In this document: piece by piece, positions 13,892-25,357 of the stretch
Numbering within the stretch: position 1 is the first letter of the stretch
Layout of the letters: each line of letters begins with the position of its first letter
NCBI GenBank assembly: GCA_002989075.1
Contig: PSQN01000006.1
Location: 1,178,001-1,242,000, forward strand
From: Arthonia radiata
Lineage: Eukaryota; Ascomycota; Arthoniomycetes; Arthoniales; Arthoniaceae
Reading direction: 5' to 3'
Length of the DNA stretch: 64,000 bases
Made by a program: the position numbers and the translations under genes
The notes under the pieces: model-generated
The model's database searches: none
Told to the model about the DNA's origin: nothing
Seen by the model: only the letters and a program-made list of their open reading frames with translations

Positions 13892-14400
13892 TGTTAAAAA
13901 AGGGTGTAGGAAAGAAGAAGGATACTACTATAAAGAGTAGAAAGACGAGACCAGCTTAAGACCGGTACAATACTTAAGCTTAATATAGATACAATACTTA
14001 GTAGTAAGGAGAAGCTATTATTATATTGTCTGTCTTATTAGCTAAAATTCTCTAGAGAGATCTTAGCTTATATATTTAAGTCTAGCGGCCCGTATAAGAC
14101 TTACTAGATATCTATTCTTTTAATAGAGGCTAAATAACCCGTAACTTACTATATAAGATAGTAATTCCGTCTATCTAAAACTATTAGTCTCTAAGTCTAT
14201 TCTATATTGTCTTAGACTACAGGCCAGCTGTCTAGAATAGGTCGTATAATGCTTCTTTTTATCCTAGGTTTGGGCTACTAGGCCCGACCCTTTAGATAAA
14301 AGGCTTGTTCTATTTTAGACCGAGACAGCTAGTAGGACCTATTCAATACTCCGGGCCCCTAGGGGTTCTAGCTAACCAGCTAGTTGGTTAATTTCCAACA
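13892..14400 (-). repeat. Copia-1 5' LTR
   Basis: 509 bp. Its outer end abuts the right TSD copy AGTAT (14401-14405). Confidence 0.85.
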
Positions 14401-14709
14401 AGTATATAAAAGAATATAAAATTAGATAAAAATAATATATAACCTCACTATTAAGCTTATAACTTAGGCTCGGGAGCTTTAAATTAAAAGTAAAGCTTAG
14501 CACTATAACTCGATGCTACAGAAAATTAGTACTAAACGACGTATAGAATAATAGTAAGCAACATTACTCTTTTTTTAACTAAACGTAGATATAAGCTAGT
14601 AGATTTTTAACGAGGTTATTGCTCTACGTAAAACAATAAATAGAAGGTACGATAGAAATAGTAGATTGTACTTAGATCGAGGGCAATTCTCCTTAAGAGG
14701 GAAGATAGT

Positions 14710-14905
14710 TGTAATGTATAAACATTTTAATAGCAAATTAGAACAGAATGTTGTTTATTTAGAAAGGCTACGATTCTAGAAGAATATCTTTTCTCTAGTA
14801 GACGTATTCCTTTCTAGTCTCCTTAATAATTAGCTTAAATACTAGTAGAGCCTATTTAGGCTCTTTTTGCTACCTAACTGCTCTCTGCTCTACACCTAGA
14901 TTACA
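14710..14905 (+). repeat. Gypsy-3 3' LTR
   Basis: 196 bp, partner of 977-1172, followed by TSD AGTTA. Downstream, at 14911, the interrupted solo LTR resumes. Confidence 0.85.
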
Positions 14906-15175
14906 AGTTAATAGACTAAAGTTTTCTAAAAGTTAGCTATTAGTTTAGCTATATAGTTTAAGATATATAAAGAAGTTTCTTTATATCTATTAAGCTCGAT
15001 AATACTTATATTGGGTTTATAGGGAATATAGACTTTAAAGCTGTTTTACTTAATAATACCTACAGCAGATTTATAGGCTTAGTCGAGAATAATACTAGTA
15101 GAATTAAGATAACTAGTAGCAGTTAATACTTTTAAGTACGCTAAGCCGTCTAAGACTGGCGCTCGTAACATCTTA

Positions 15176-15384
15176 CTATTAATATTAATATTAGTCTCTT
15201 TATACTTACTAAAAGACTTAGAGTATAGAAATTAATAAGTAATTAAAAAAGAAAGTAAGTTATTACTAATAACTAAATATAGCTTTAAATTATTATTAGC
15301 GTTCTATTTTATATCTATAAGTGTAATAATAATAAAATACTAAAGATTCTATAAGAGAAGAACTACTAAATTAGCTTAGAATAG
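15176..15384. other. Element X body, middle fragment
   Basis: AT-rich, RIP-mutated sequence between the solo LTR and the left TSD (GTACT, 15385-15389) of Gypsy-1. No feature is visible. Confidence 0.5.
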
Positions 15385-15389
15385 GTACT

Positions 15390-15838
15390 TGTTATAGTCT
15401 TACTATATCCGACTAGTACAAGACTAAGCGCAGTCAACCTTATTGAAGCATTATACAGGATACCCGATAACTCCGATATAGCGACGTTGCCGACGTCGCT
15501 ATATTGCAATAGAATTCCGATAGCGCGATAGAAAAGCTATTGTAACCGTTAAATACAGAGGAACCTATTTATATACCTTAAACTATATAGCTAAACTAAT
15601 AGCCAACCTTAGAATAAACTTTAGTCTATTAACTTAATATTTAAATATAAGTTTCTTAACTATATTTAAATAACGTACTTTACCTTCTATCTACTTAGTT
15701 AAGTTTCTCTTACTTTTTATAATCTATCTCGCCTCTCCTGTCTTTTAGTCTTTAGTATATAAGATACTTACTACTAAGGTTAATAAGTATATAAGGTAAG
15801 TAAGCCTTAATTCGGTTCTTTTAGCAACTAGCGTTATA
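15390..15838 (+). repeat. Gypsy-1 5' LTR
   Basis: 449 bp, partner of 37257-37707. The 3' half matches the corresponding half of the Gypsy-2 LTR (read on its own strand), while the 5' (U3) half does not, so Gypsy-1 and Gypsy-2 are subfamilies sharing one LTR half. Confidence 0.85.
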
Positions 15839-17482
15839 CTTTAATAGACTCGCTATAAAAGTAGAGAAATTAGATTAATTATATTTACTACTTTAGTACT
15901 CAATAGCCGTAATGCTGCGGATAGGTTAGCTAACAGAATAGCCAGTATAAGTAAGATATCGGACGTTAATACTAAGATAAGAAAGAGTTTCTTAGATAAA
16001 CGTTTTTAAGTTACTTTATTCTTAATACGCTTAGCTATATACTTTAAAACTTATAAAGACTAGTTTCTGAACGACACTACTATAGTTCTATTTGCTATCT
16101 CTTATATAGACGGAGACGCTTATAAGTAGGTTAAGTATTATCTCGACGACTTTTTATTTACCTTAATAAAGAATAGGCGCAAGAATACCGATGAATTCTT
16201 CGCTAGCTTTGCCTTCTTCTAGAAAAAACTTTGAGAGATTTTTAGATAGACTAACGTTGGGCGCGTCGCTACCAGAAAGCTCCAGAATTTAAAGCAAATA
16301 GAACTAGTAAGCAGGTATGCTGTCGAATTTATATAGTATGCTAATTAAATAGGATAGGACAAAAAATCTCTTATTAAGACCTTTTACGAAGAACTTAAGG
16401 ATTATATTAAAGAAATAATCTATATTTGTAGAGAGAAGTTTAATAATCTCGATAGCTTTATATAATAAGTAAAGGAGATCGATAACAGTAACTTTAAAAG
16501 ATAGATAGAGAAGAAGGGTAACCCTACTAATAGATTCTACAAAATAAAGAATCGAGCAAACTTATAATAAGACCGAGGTAATCTAATAAGTTAGATTTTA
16601 TAAGACTTTAAGGGAAACTAAACAATCAGAAAAGAAAATATAGAATAAAGAATAAGCTATGCTTATACTATAGAAAACTAGGGTATTAAGTTAAAGAATA
16701 CCGTTCTAAGAAATAACAGTTTAATAGTACCGAACAAAGCGGACATAACAATAATTAATTTTAGAAACTCTGCTTACCGCGATAACAATTCAATATAACT
16801 ACCCTAGCAAAACTATACAACACGCTCTAAGACTTAGGGCTTCTACTAAAATTAAACCTATTTAAGTTGTATATAAACTAGAACACTAACAATGAGTTAT
16901 AGAAAGAAATAAAGAAACAACAAACAAACTAGAAACAATAGAATCTATAGGACTAAAATAATATTAACCGTAATATTCCGAGACATTAGGTATAAAGTAC
17001 CGTTGCACTATATAAAACACTATTCTAGACCGTATACTATAATAATAATTGTACGATCTATAAATTCGATAAACAGGGGTCAAGATAGTAGCTAAAGAAA
17101 CCGATATCTCTAAAATAAGGTTCGATACAAGAACTAGGCTTTACTTGAGGACAACCTAGGTTACCTTATCTAAAAACCTAAGAGAAATTTAAGGAAGAAT
17201 AGACCGTAAAAGCTAAGTAAGATAGTATCTACGATACGTTATAGATAAAACAACGACTTAAAGATAAAAATATAGATTCTAACGGTATAGAATCTTCTCT
17301 TAAGAACAATACTAACTAAAAAGAATAAACTCTAATTTGTTAGAAAAGAATAATATAGAGACTTTATTAGTTAGCTTTTTATAATAGAAAGTTAAGCGCT
17401 AATAAAGATATTAACGATATTCTAAAATATATTTATTTACGCTTACAACGACTAATAAACTATCTTATTAAAGATTTAAAAC

Positions 17483-17989
17483 TGTTGGAAATTAACCAAC
17501 TAGCTGGTTAGCCGGAACCCTCAGGGGCCCGGAGTATTGAATAGGTCCTACTAGCTGTTTCGATCTAAAATAGAATAAGCCTTTTATCTAAAGGATCGAG
17601 CCTAGTAGCCCGGGTCTAGGACAAAAAGAAGCATTGTACGACCTATCCTAAACAGCTGGCTCGTAGTCTAAGACAATATAAAATAAACTTAAAGACTAAT
17701 AGTTTTAAATAGACAGAATTACTGTCTTATACGGTAAATTATAGGTTATCTAGCCTCTATTAAAAGAACAGATATTTAGTAAGCCCTATACAAACCGCTA
17801 AACTTAGATATATAAGCTAGAATCTCTCTAGAGAATTTTAGCTAACAAGACAGACAATATAACAACAGCTTCTCCTTGCTACTAAGTATTGTATCTGTAC
17901 TAAGCCTAAGTATTGTACTAGTCTTAAGCTAATCTCGTCTTTCTACTCTTTGTAGTAGTATTCTTCTTCTTCCCTGCACCATTTTAATA
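17483..17989 (+). repeat. Copia-2 5' LTR
   Basis: 507 bp, beginning TGTTGGAAATTAACC. The primer-binding site follows immediately. Confidence 0.85.
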
Positions 17990-20900
17990 GGTTATAAGCC
18001 CGAATTAGCATCAATTCCTTTCAAATTTCCTTTTTAGAAAATATTTCCCCTACGACATCTATCGGTACCTTCAAACGATCCTATTACCAATCGACTCTAA
18101 ATTTTTAGCTTAATTTAACTATTAGAACAGAATTTCCTTTTTTTTCCAAAATCTCCGACTATATATTCGGCTATAGACTCCTCTCATAAGATTTCTAAAC
18201 TTAAGGGCTCGACTAATTGAAACATTTAGTCGATTCGAATAGAGGCACTTTTAACTAAAAAGGGCTACAGTAACGTTATAATCTCCTTTTCCGGCTATTT
18301 AGCTAGAAATATTACTAAAGCTAGCCGTTAGAAATAATCGATAAGGGCAGCAGCCCTTATTCAACTAACTCTAGAGAACGGTCCCCTTATTTAAATAAAG
18401 GGGATTTATAACTCTTTAGAGCTTTAAAATAGCCTAAAAAGGTTATACGAATCGAAAAATTTTAGTTTCGAGTTTTTAATTTGCAAGGAGCTCTTTAGCA
18501 CTATACTTAGTAAAATAAAAAACCTTAAGCTTTATCTTACTAAAATTAGGCAATTAACAGACAATTTAGTAACCCGAGAACTAGTACTACCTAATAAGGT
18601 AGTAGCTACCTACGTTCTTTACAATCTAACCTCCGAATATAAGCACACGGTAGCTATTATTAGCTAAAGCTACCGGTAAACGACTAACAATATAAGTCTA
18701 TAGGACTTATTTAGTTAACTTATAGACGAGTCTCGCCGAATCCGTAGTAGTACCCTAGCAGAAAAGGTTTTTACTGCAATAGACAATAAATTGACGCAAA
18801 GAACCAAAGAACAATTAAAATCTTTAAGTAAAAATTAAGAAAAATGCCCCTTTTGTAACAAAAAGGGGCATAAACCGGCAACTTGTTGAAAAAAATACTC
18901 AAACCTCCGGCTAAATTCTAATAAAAGCTCCAAAAATACCGATTTTTTAATATTTTCTGTATATAGTTCTAATCTACAAGAAGAACAATGCTTTACAGCA
19001 TTACTAAATAGAGTTAATTACTCTACTAATTCTTAAATCTTCGATATAGGCTTAATAAGCTATATTTGCTCGAATATTAACCTTTTAACGGATATTCGGC
19101 CAACTAACTAGATTATTTGTTGAAGAGAGAGGAAGTTAATCCGAGCCTTATAGACAAGTAAAGCAAAACTGTTCTTTAAGAATAAAACAATTGTCTTAAA
19201 CAAAGTTTTATTTATTAAAAAATTTAAAATTAACCTTCTAAGCTTTAATAAGCTTAGAAAGAGGGGAGGTAAGGTAACTCTTAGCTAAAATAAGCTAAAA
19301 GTTGATTGAATCGGACAACTAACTATCGAGAGGCGGTATGTTAACGGCTTAATTGTAATAGAAGCTTAGACTATTAATACAGTTTAATCTCTCTATACTA
19401 TTTCTTTAAAAACTAACCTTTAATATCAATAAATAGAATATATAGGCAAAAACGTCTTAAAACAGCTTAAAAAAGTTGCCCTAGGAATAGATTATTTAGA
19501 CAAATTAGAAGATAATTGCTAAATTTGCTTTAAAGTAAAGGCAACAGCTAAAGTTAGCTAAAAAACTCTAAACGAATCGGCTAATTATTTAGAAAAAGTC
19601 TACTTAAATATTTGTAGGCTAATTGTATCGTAAACCCCTTCTAAAGGTTAATTATTTACTAGCTTTATAGACAATAAAACTCGGTATACGACTACCGAGG
19701 TACTATAGTCTAAAGACTAGATTTTTAATATACTATCTACTTATATTACTTAAAAAGAAACGCAGTCCGAGCATTCTTTTAAAAGATTATACTTAAACAA
19801 CGCAAAAGAATACCGGGAAGGTCGGGTAAAATAGCTTCTAGAACAAAAAAAAGCTATTTTAATAATATCTGTACTGTATACTCTTCAGTAAAATAGACGA
19901 GCCGAACGCTTTAACCGAACAATTGTTAGTAAAGTTCGAGCAATACTTTATACCGCCGAGCTACCCTAAATATATTGGGGTAAAGCGTTAAAAGCAGCTA
20001 CCTATATTTATAACAGGACCCCTTATACCGGATTACTAGGGTTTATTACCCCGTACAAAGCAAAATACGGTAAAAAACTGAATGTTAGTACTATTAAAAT
20101 CTAGAGCTTAGTTACTTATCTTAAAGAATCTAAATCAAAAGAACTAGACGCTAGAGTAACTACCTATATCTTAATAAACTACGAATCGAACTAATATAAG
20201 CTCTTAGACCTTAATAGCCGGAAGGTTTATTAAAAGCGAGACGTCTACGTTTAAAAAGAAAAATTTATTTAAGATCTATAGAAATCTACAGTTAATCGAT
20301 TAACTAAAAGTATTTCTAAAGAGTTTAAAGAACAACTAGAAGTTAAGTTTAAAAACGAGCTAAATTTAACCGCTAAATCTTAAGATAATAGGAAGGTACC
20401 TTTCGATAAAGAAAGAATTTTTCTATATAAGAAACAGTATACGCCCTCTATATCTTAATAACTAGCGGACGAATTTAAATAAGAACTATATTAAACTAGA
20501 GCTCTAAACGAGTCTAACCTTTCTATTAAGTTAAATTATAGAAGTACTAAAGACCTTAGCCGAGTAGACATCGATTGCGCCCAGAAAATAGATTTTATAT
20601 ACAAAAACGCCGACAAAAATTAGTTTAACGAGTTCTATAATAACCTAGAATAATACGCCGAACAGACCTTAGTTGCAGTTACTAAAGAGCTTAATAACTT
20701 AAAAGAAATAAGGGTATCTAAGAATTAACCTTCTTAGCTAAACGCAATATAGTCGGAGCTTAAAGAGCTAGCTAACTAAGAAACTTAGATATTAATCGAG
20801 CTGCTACCGGGTAGAAAGGCGCTAAAAGGGCGCTAAATACTAAAGATTAAGTATTCTCTAAAGGGCGAGCCAATTTTTAAAGCCCGCTGAATAGCTAAGG

Positions 20901-22386
20901 GCTGCTAGCAAAGACCCAATCTTAATTTTATAGAGACTTTTGTAAATATAGTAAATTTAATTACTTACCGGCTTATATTAGCCTTAGTAGCAGAGAAAGA
21001 CTAGAAAATAAAGCAATAGAACGTAAAATTAGCTTATTTTAACGCAAAGTTAGATAAGATTATCTATATCGAGCAACCAACTGGCCTATTTAACGAACTA
21101 ATAAAGTTTATTGAATAAAGAAGGCCCTTTACGGTCTAAAACAGGCCGACTAATAGTAGAAAGCCTATCTTTAAGAATTACTAAGGGGAATAGATTTTAA
21201 ACTCCTAGTATCTGATTAGTCGGTTTATATTCAAAGAACTAGAAAGCAGGCAATTTTAATTGTCTATATAGACAATATATTAGCTGTATCCGATTCTATC
21301 GAAACAATCTCTAGAATCTATCAGAAACTAAATAAGACTCTTACGATTAAGGACTTAGGAGACGTTAGTAAGTTTCTAGGAATTAAAATTACCTGAAATC
21401 GTCCGGCGAAAACGATTTATCTAGATTAGTCGACTTATTTAGCTAAAATTTTAACTAAATACTCGAAGAAAAACGGCCGAATGCGCAGAAAAATACCGCA
21501 ACCCGTCGGCTTAAAATTGACACCAAATCCTAACTAAGCTAGCAGTACCAATATTTCTAATTATTAGCAACAAATTGGGTTAATTTTGTATCTAATAACA
21601 AAGACAAGACTCGATATTGCCTTTACAACTAGCCTACTAGCTCGGTATATATCGAATCTTAGTAAGAAGCACTAGAGAGTTTTAAGTAGCCTTTAGGCTT
21701 ACTTAGACAAAACTTTTAACCTTAGCCTTTACTATAAATCTCCCTTAATAGACGGTATAACCGGCTATTGTAACGCAGATTGGGGGGGGAACCTCGGTAC
21801 TAGGAGATCGACTACCGGCTATATCTTTCTACTCAGAAACGGAGCCCTTAGCTAAAATTTAAAGCTATAAAAAATAGTTGCCTTAAGCTCTTATAAGGCC
21901 GAATATATAGCCCTTAAAGAAGCTATAAAAGAACAGTTATTTATCTAATTAATTGCTATCGAACTGTCTGGGACTTTTAAAGAAAATTCGATTACTACCG
22001 TTTTAGCGGGTACTTTTAAAAAGTCTACGGATAAAAAGACTCGGCGGGCTCTAACGCACCAGACAAGCATATATTTACCCGAGCAAGCCGATTAAATTAG
22101 ACTAGAGATCCCGGTTTTACCGATAAAACTGTTACTTACCGACAGCAATTTAGCAAAAGAACTTACAAAAAACTCTACCTTCTGAGCTAAATCTAAGCAT
22201 ATTAATATACAGTATTACTATGTTAGAGAAAACGTTTAGGCAGGCCAAATAGAGCTTAAATACGTTTCTATAAAGAAACAATTAGCAGACAGTTTAATAA
22301 AACCAATCGACTTAGCTAAAATACTAACGTTTAGAACTTAAATTAGCTTATAATCCGGCTAAAATAACTAGTCGATTAAGGAAGTG

Positions 22387-22894
22387 TGTTAGAAATTAAC
22401 CAACTAGCTAGTTAGCTAGAACTCTTAAAGGCCTAGAGTATCGAATAGATCCTACTAGCTATCTCGGTCTAAAATAGAACAAGCCTTTTATCTAAAGGGT
22501 CGGGTCTAGTAGCCCGGGTCTAGAACAAAAAGAAGCATTGTATAATCTATTTTAGACAGCTGGCTTGTAGTCTAAGACAATATAAAATAGACTTAGAGAC
22601 TAATAGTTTTAAATAAACAGAATTACTGTCTTATACAGTAAGTTATAGGTTATCTAGCCTCTTTTAAAAAGAATAGATATCTAGTAAGTTCTATATAGAC
22701 CGCTAAACTTAAATATATAAGCTAGAATCTCTCTAGAGAATTCTAGCTAATAAGACAGATAATATAATAACAGCTTCTCCTTGCTACTAAGTATTGTATC
22801 TGTACTAAGTCTAAGTATTGTACTAGTCTTAAGCTGGTCTCGTCTTTCTACTCTTTGTAGTAGTATTCTTCTTCTTTTCTGTACTATTTTAACA
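22387..22894 (+). repeat. Copia-2 3' LTR
   Basis: 508 bp, preceded by a short purine-rich tract (22374-22386) and followed by the right copy of the TSD AAAAC. Confidence 0.85.
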
Positions 22895-23340
22895 AAAACT
22901 ATATAGTTAGTACTAATATCTTTAACTAACAATATATAACTTATAAATACGATAAGTATTAACTAGCGATAGTTGTATAATTAAAGCAGAAATCGTAAAT
23001 AATAAACTAGACGTTATAATAAAAGTAGTACTAAGATATCTAATATAAAAATTCTTACAGTAAATTAACTAATAGTAAATTTTAGTATTTAAGATACTCT
23101 AGAACGTATATAATTAACAGAAAAAAGACTAAGTCGACTACTTTAAGGGTAGTAGTACCGGTTCGTTTAACGATTAGATTCTCTAAAAGTTTAGCTCTAT
23201 ATAAGCTTAACTACCTATAGAACGTATCTATACACTTAGATAACAATAAACTATAGAAATATTAATATTATAATTAATTTAGACGCAATAGGTAACTTTA
23301 TCTCGATACGCTATGTTAAGGAGTACCGAATATAAATATA

Positions 23341-23622
23341 TATAAGAGGGCGAACTAATAACAGTAGGGACGCAATACTAAGAGCTCTATTTAATTGTAG
23401 ATATAAAGAGAATTAGATACAGAATAAGAACAAGAGGTCGAGCGATGCCCTTATATATATTAAGAGGATTTAAATTACCTAATAGATGCGCTGAACTAGA
23501 AATAGGAAAGCTAGGGGCAATAGTGCGGTTAGAATGTGTCGGGAACGTTGATCGGAAATTGCGATAATGCGCCAAGCGCTTGGAGGCCTAGCGCTCGGAG
23601 GACCTAGAACGGGTTTATAACA
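23341..23622. mobile_element. 282-bp LTR-like insertion in Gypsy-1, family unknown
   Basis: Comparison with copy 2 of the duplication (near 25255) and with Gypsy-2 (near 32450) shows about 282 extra bases here. They are flanked by the near-direct repeat ATATA/ATACA (23336-23340, 23623-23627). Its ends and a TATATAAG motif near its left edge fit a small solo LTR. The right half (about 23470-23615) is GC-balanced and rich in TG/CA, unlike everything around it. A 62-codon minus-strand frame (23387-23575) lies in it and is probably chance. Confidence 0.55.
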
Positions 23623-23792
23623 ATACATAAGAAGAAATTACTCTACGTACTGTTTAAATTTTAAGGAGCAAAAAAAAGAGTTAACTACAAAACTCTACTA
23701 ATAAGTATAACTATTAAGAACTATTAGAAATATAGTTAGCTAGAATAATTCAAAGGAATGTATATACTAGTTATTCTAAATTGCTAGCATTA

Positions 23793-25357
23793 TACAATAA
23801 GTAAAGAAGATTAATAATAGTAACTTTAAAAGATAGATAAAAAAGAAGGATAACCCTACTAATAGATTCTATAGAACAAAGAATCGAGTAAACTTTCGAT
23901 AAGATTAAGGCGATCCAATAGAGTTAGATTTTATAAAGCCTTAAGAGAAATTAAATAACTAGAAAAGAAAACATAGAATAAAGAATAAGCTATACTTATA
24001 TTACAGAAAACTAGAATATTAAGTTAAGAAATACTATTTTAAGAAACAATAGTTTAACAGTATAGAACAAAGCGGGCACAACAATCGATCTTAGAAGCCC
24101 CGCTGTTTGCGACAATAGTTCAATATAACTATCTAGATATAGAAGAATACTTACTAGGTTACTACCAATAAGAAGTATAGCAAACTAAACTTGTTTAATT
24201 TATATAAAAACTGGGATACAGATAGTAAGTTATAGAAAAAAATAAAGGAACGATAAATAAAATAGAAACAATAAAACCTGTAGAATTAAAACAATATTAA
24301 CTGCACTATTCTAAGGCAGTAAGTATAAGATACCGTTATACTACACAAAATACTATTTTAAACTGCGTACTACAATAACAATTGTACGGTCAATAAATCC
24401 GATAAATTAGAATTAAAATAATAGCTAAAGAAACCAATATCTCTGAAACAAGATTCAATACAAGAACTAGGTCTTATCCGAGGACAATCTAAGTTACCTT
24501 ATTTAGAAATCTAAGGGGAATTTAAGAAAAAATAGACTATAAAAGCTAAGTAAGATAGTTACTACGATACGTTATAGATAAGACAACGACTTAAAGATAA
24601 AAATATAGATTCTAATAGTATAAAATTCTCTCTTAAAAACGATACTAATTAGAAAGAGTAAACCTTAATTTGTTGGGAAGAAATAATATAGAGACTTTGT
24701 TAGTTAACCTTCTATAAGAGGAAGTTAAGCGCTAATAAAGATATTAATAATATTTTAGAATATATTTACTTACGCTTACAACAACTAGTAAACTACTTTA
24801 TTAGAAGTTTAAAATTATATAGTTAGTATTAGTACCTTTGACTAACAATATATAACCTATAAATATAACGAGTTCTAATTAGTAATAGTTATATAATTAA
24901 AATAGAGATTATAAACAATAAACTAGATGTTATAATAAGAGTAGTACTAAGATATCTTATATAGAAATTCTTATAGTAAATTAACCGACAATAGGTTTTA
25001 GTACCTAAAATACTTTAGAACGTATATAATTAATAGAAAAAAGACTAAGCCGACTACTTTAAGAACAGTAGTACCGATCTATCTAACAGTTAGACTTTCT
25101 AGAAGCTTAGCTCTATATAAGCTTAGCTTCTTATAAAATATATTTATACACTTAGACAACAATAAACTACAGAAACATTAGAATTATAATTAATTTAGAT
25201 ACAATAGGCAACTTTATTTCGATACGCTATATCGAAAAGTATTAAATATAAATATAAAAGAAGAAATTACCCTACATACTATCTAAATTTTAAAGAATAG
25301 AGGAAAGAGTCGACTACAAGACTTTACTAATAGATATAACTATTAGAGACTATTAGA
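23793..25357 (+). repeat. Internal duplication in Gypsy-1, copy 2
   Basis: About 1565 bp, uninterrupted, colinear with copy 1 (16458-23735). The join at 23733-23790 holds a short inverted piece that matches the integrase region at about 35590-35643 on the opposite strand, so the duplication is not a simple tandem slip. Confidence 0.8.

Larger units (their letters stand above)
8992..14400 (-). mobile_element. Copia-1: full-length Ty1/Copia fossil, 5.4 kb
   Basis: Two LTRs (8992-9499 and 13892-14400) and the TSD AGTAT (8987-8991, 14401-14405) define a complete-length element on the minus strand, inserted in the 3' segment of Gypsy-3. Read on that strand the parts are: primer-binding site beside the 5' LTR, gag with a zinc-knuckle trace about 13045-13000, integrase about 12450-11900, RT about 11000-10200, and RNase H to about 9545. 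Integrase before RT is the Copia order. It is decayed by dozens of RIP-type stops, though less severely than Gypsy-1. Confidence 0.9.
977..14905 (+). mobile_element. Gypsy-3: LTR retrotransposon fossil (Ty3/Gypsy), about 8.0 kb net
   Basis: Bounded by 196-bp LTRs (977-1172 and 14710-14905) and a perfect TSD AGTTA (972-976, 14906-14910). Domain traces read on the plus strand in the usual order: gag with a CCHC zinc-knuckle trace near 2540-2590, a protease region about 2750-2960, reverse transcriptase about 3800-4600, RNase H about 4700-5300, and an integrase core and C-terminal part about 6000-7060. The order RT-RNase H-integrase identifies Ty3/Gypsy. A 3' segment of about 2 kb (7300-8991 plus 14406-14709) follows integrase and has no assigned function. 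The element is broken throughout by dozens of RIP-type stops and is inert. It is interrupted by a solo Copia LTR and by Copia-1. Confidence 0.85.
767..15170 (-). mobile_element. Solo Gypsy LTR (Gypsy-2 type), split by Gypsy-3
   Basis: The two parts, 767-976 and 14911-15170, together make about 470 bp and match the LTRs of Gypsy-2 (34730-35201) along their whole length, including the outer end near CGCTCGTAACA (15160-15170). The direct repeat TCTTA flanks it at 762-766 and 15171-15175. No internal region of that family adjoins it, so it is a solo LTR left by recombination between LTRs. Gypsy-3 later landed inside it at AGTTA. It lies in element X and is RIP-mutated. Confidence 0.85.
17483..22894 (+). 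mobile_element. Copia-2: full-length Ty1/Copia fossil, 5.4 kb
   Basis: LTRs 17483-17989 and 22387-22894, TSD AAAAC (17478-17482, 22895-22899). It has the same family and length as Copia-1 but the opposite orientation. Plus-strand traces: primer-binding site from 17990, gag with zinc knuckle near 18845-18890, integrase about 19450-20000, RT about 20750-21450 including the catalytic-loop region near 21265, and RNase H about 21760-22330. It is decayed by dozens of RIP-type stops. It interrupts copy 1 of the Gypsy-1 duplication, so it postdates Gypsy-1. Confidence 0.9.
16458..23735 (+). repeat. Internal duplication in Gypsy-1, copy 1 (interrupted)
   Basis: 16458-17482 plus 22895-23735, leaving out Copia-2 and the 282-bp insert, is about 1.57 kb. 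It aligns along its length with 23793-25357. Both copies carry the gag zinc-knuckle trace and the sequence after it. Gypsy-2 has only one copy of this segment. Confidence 0.8.
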
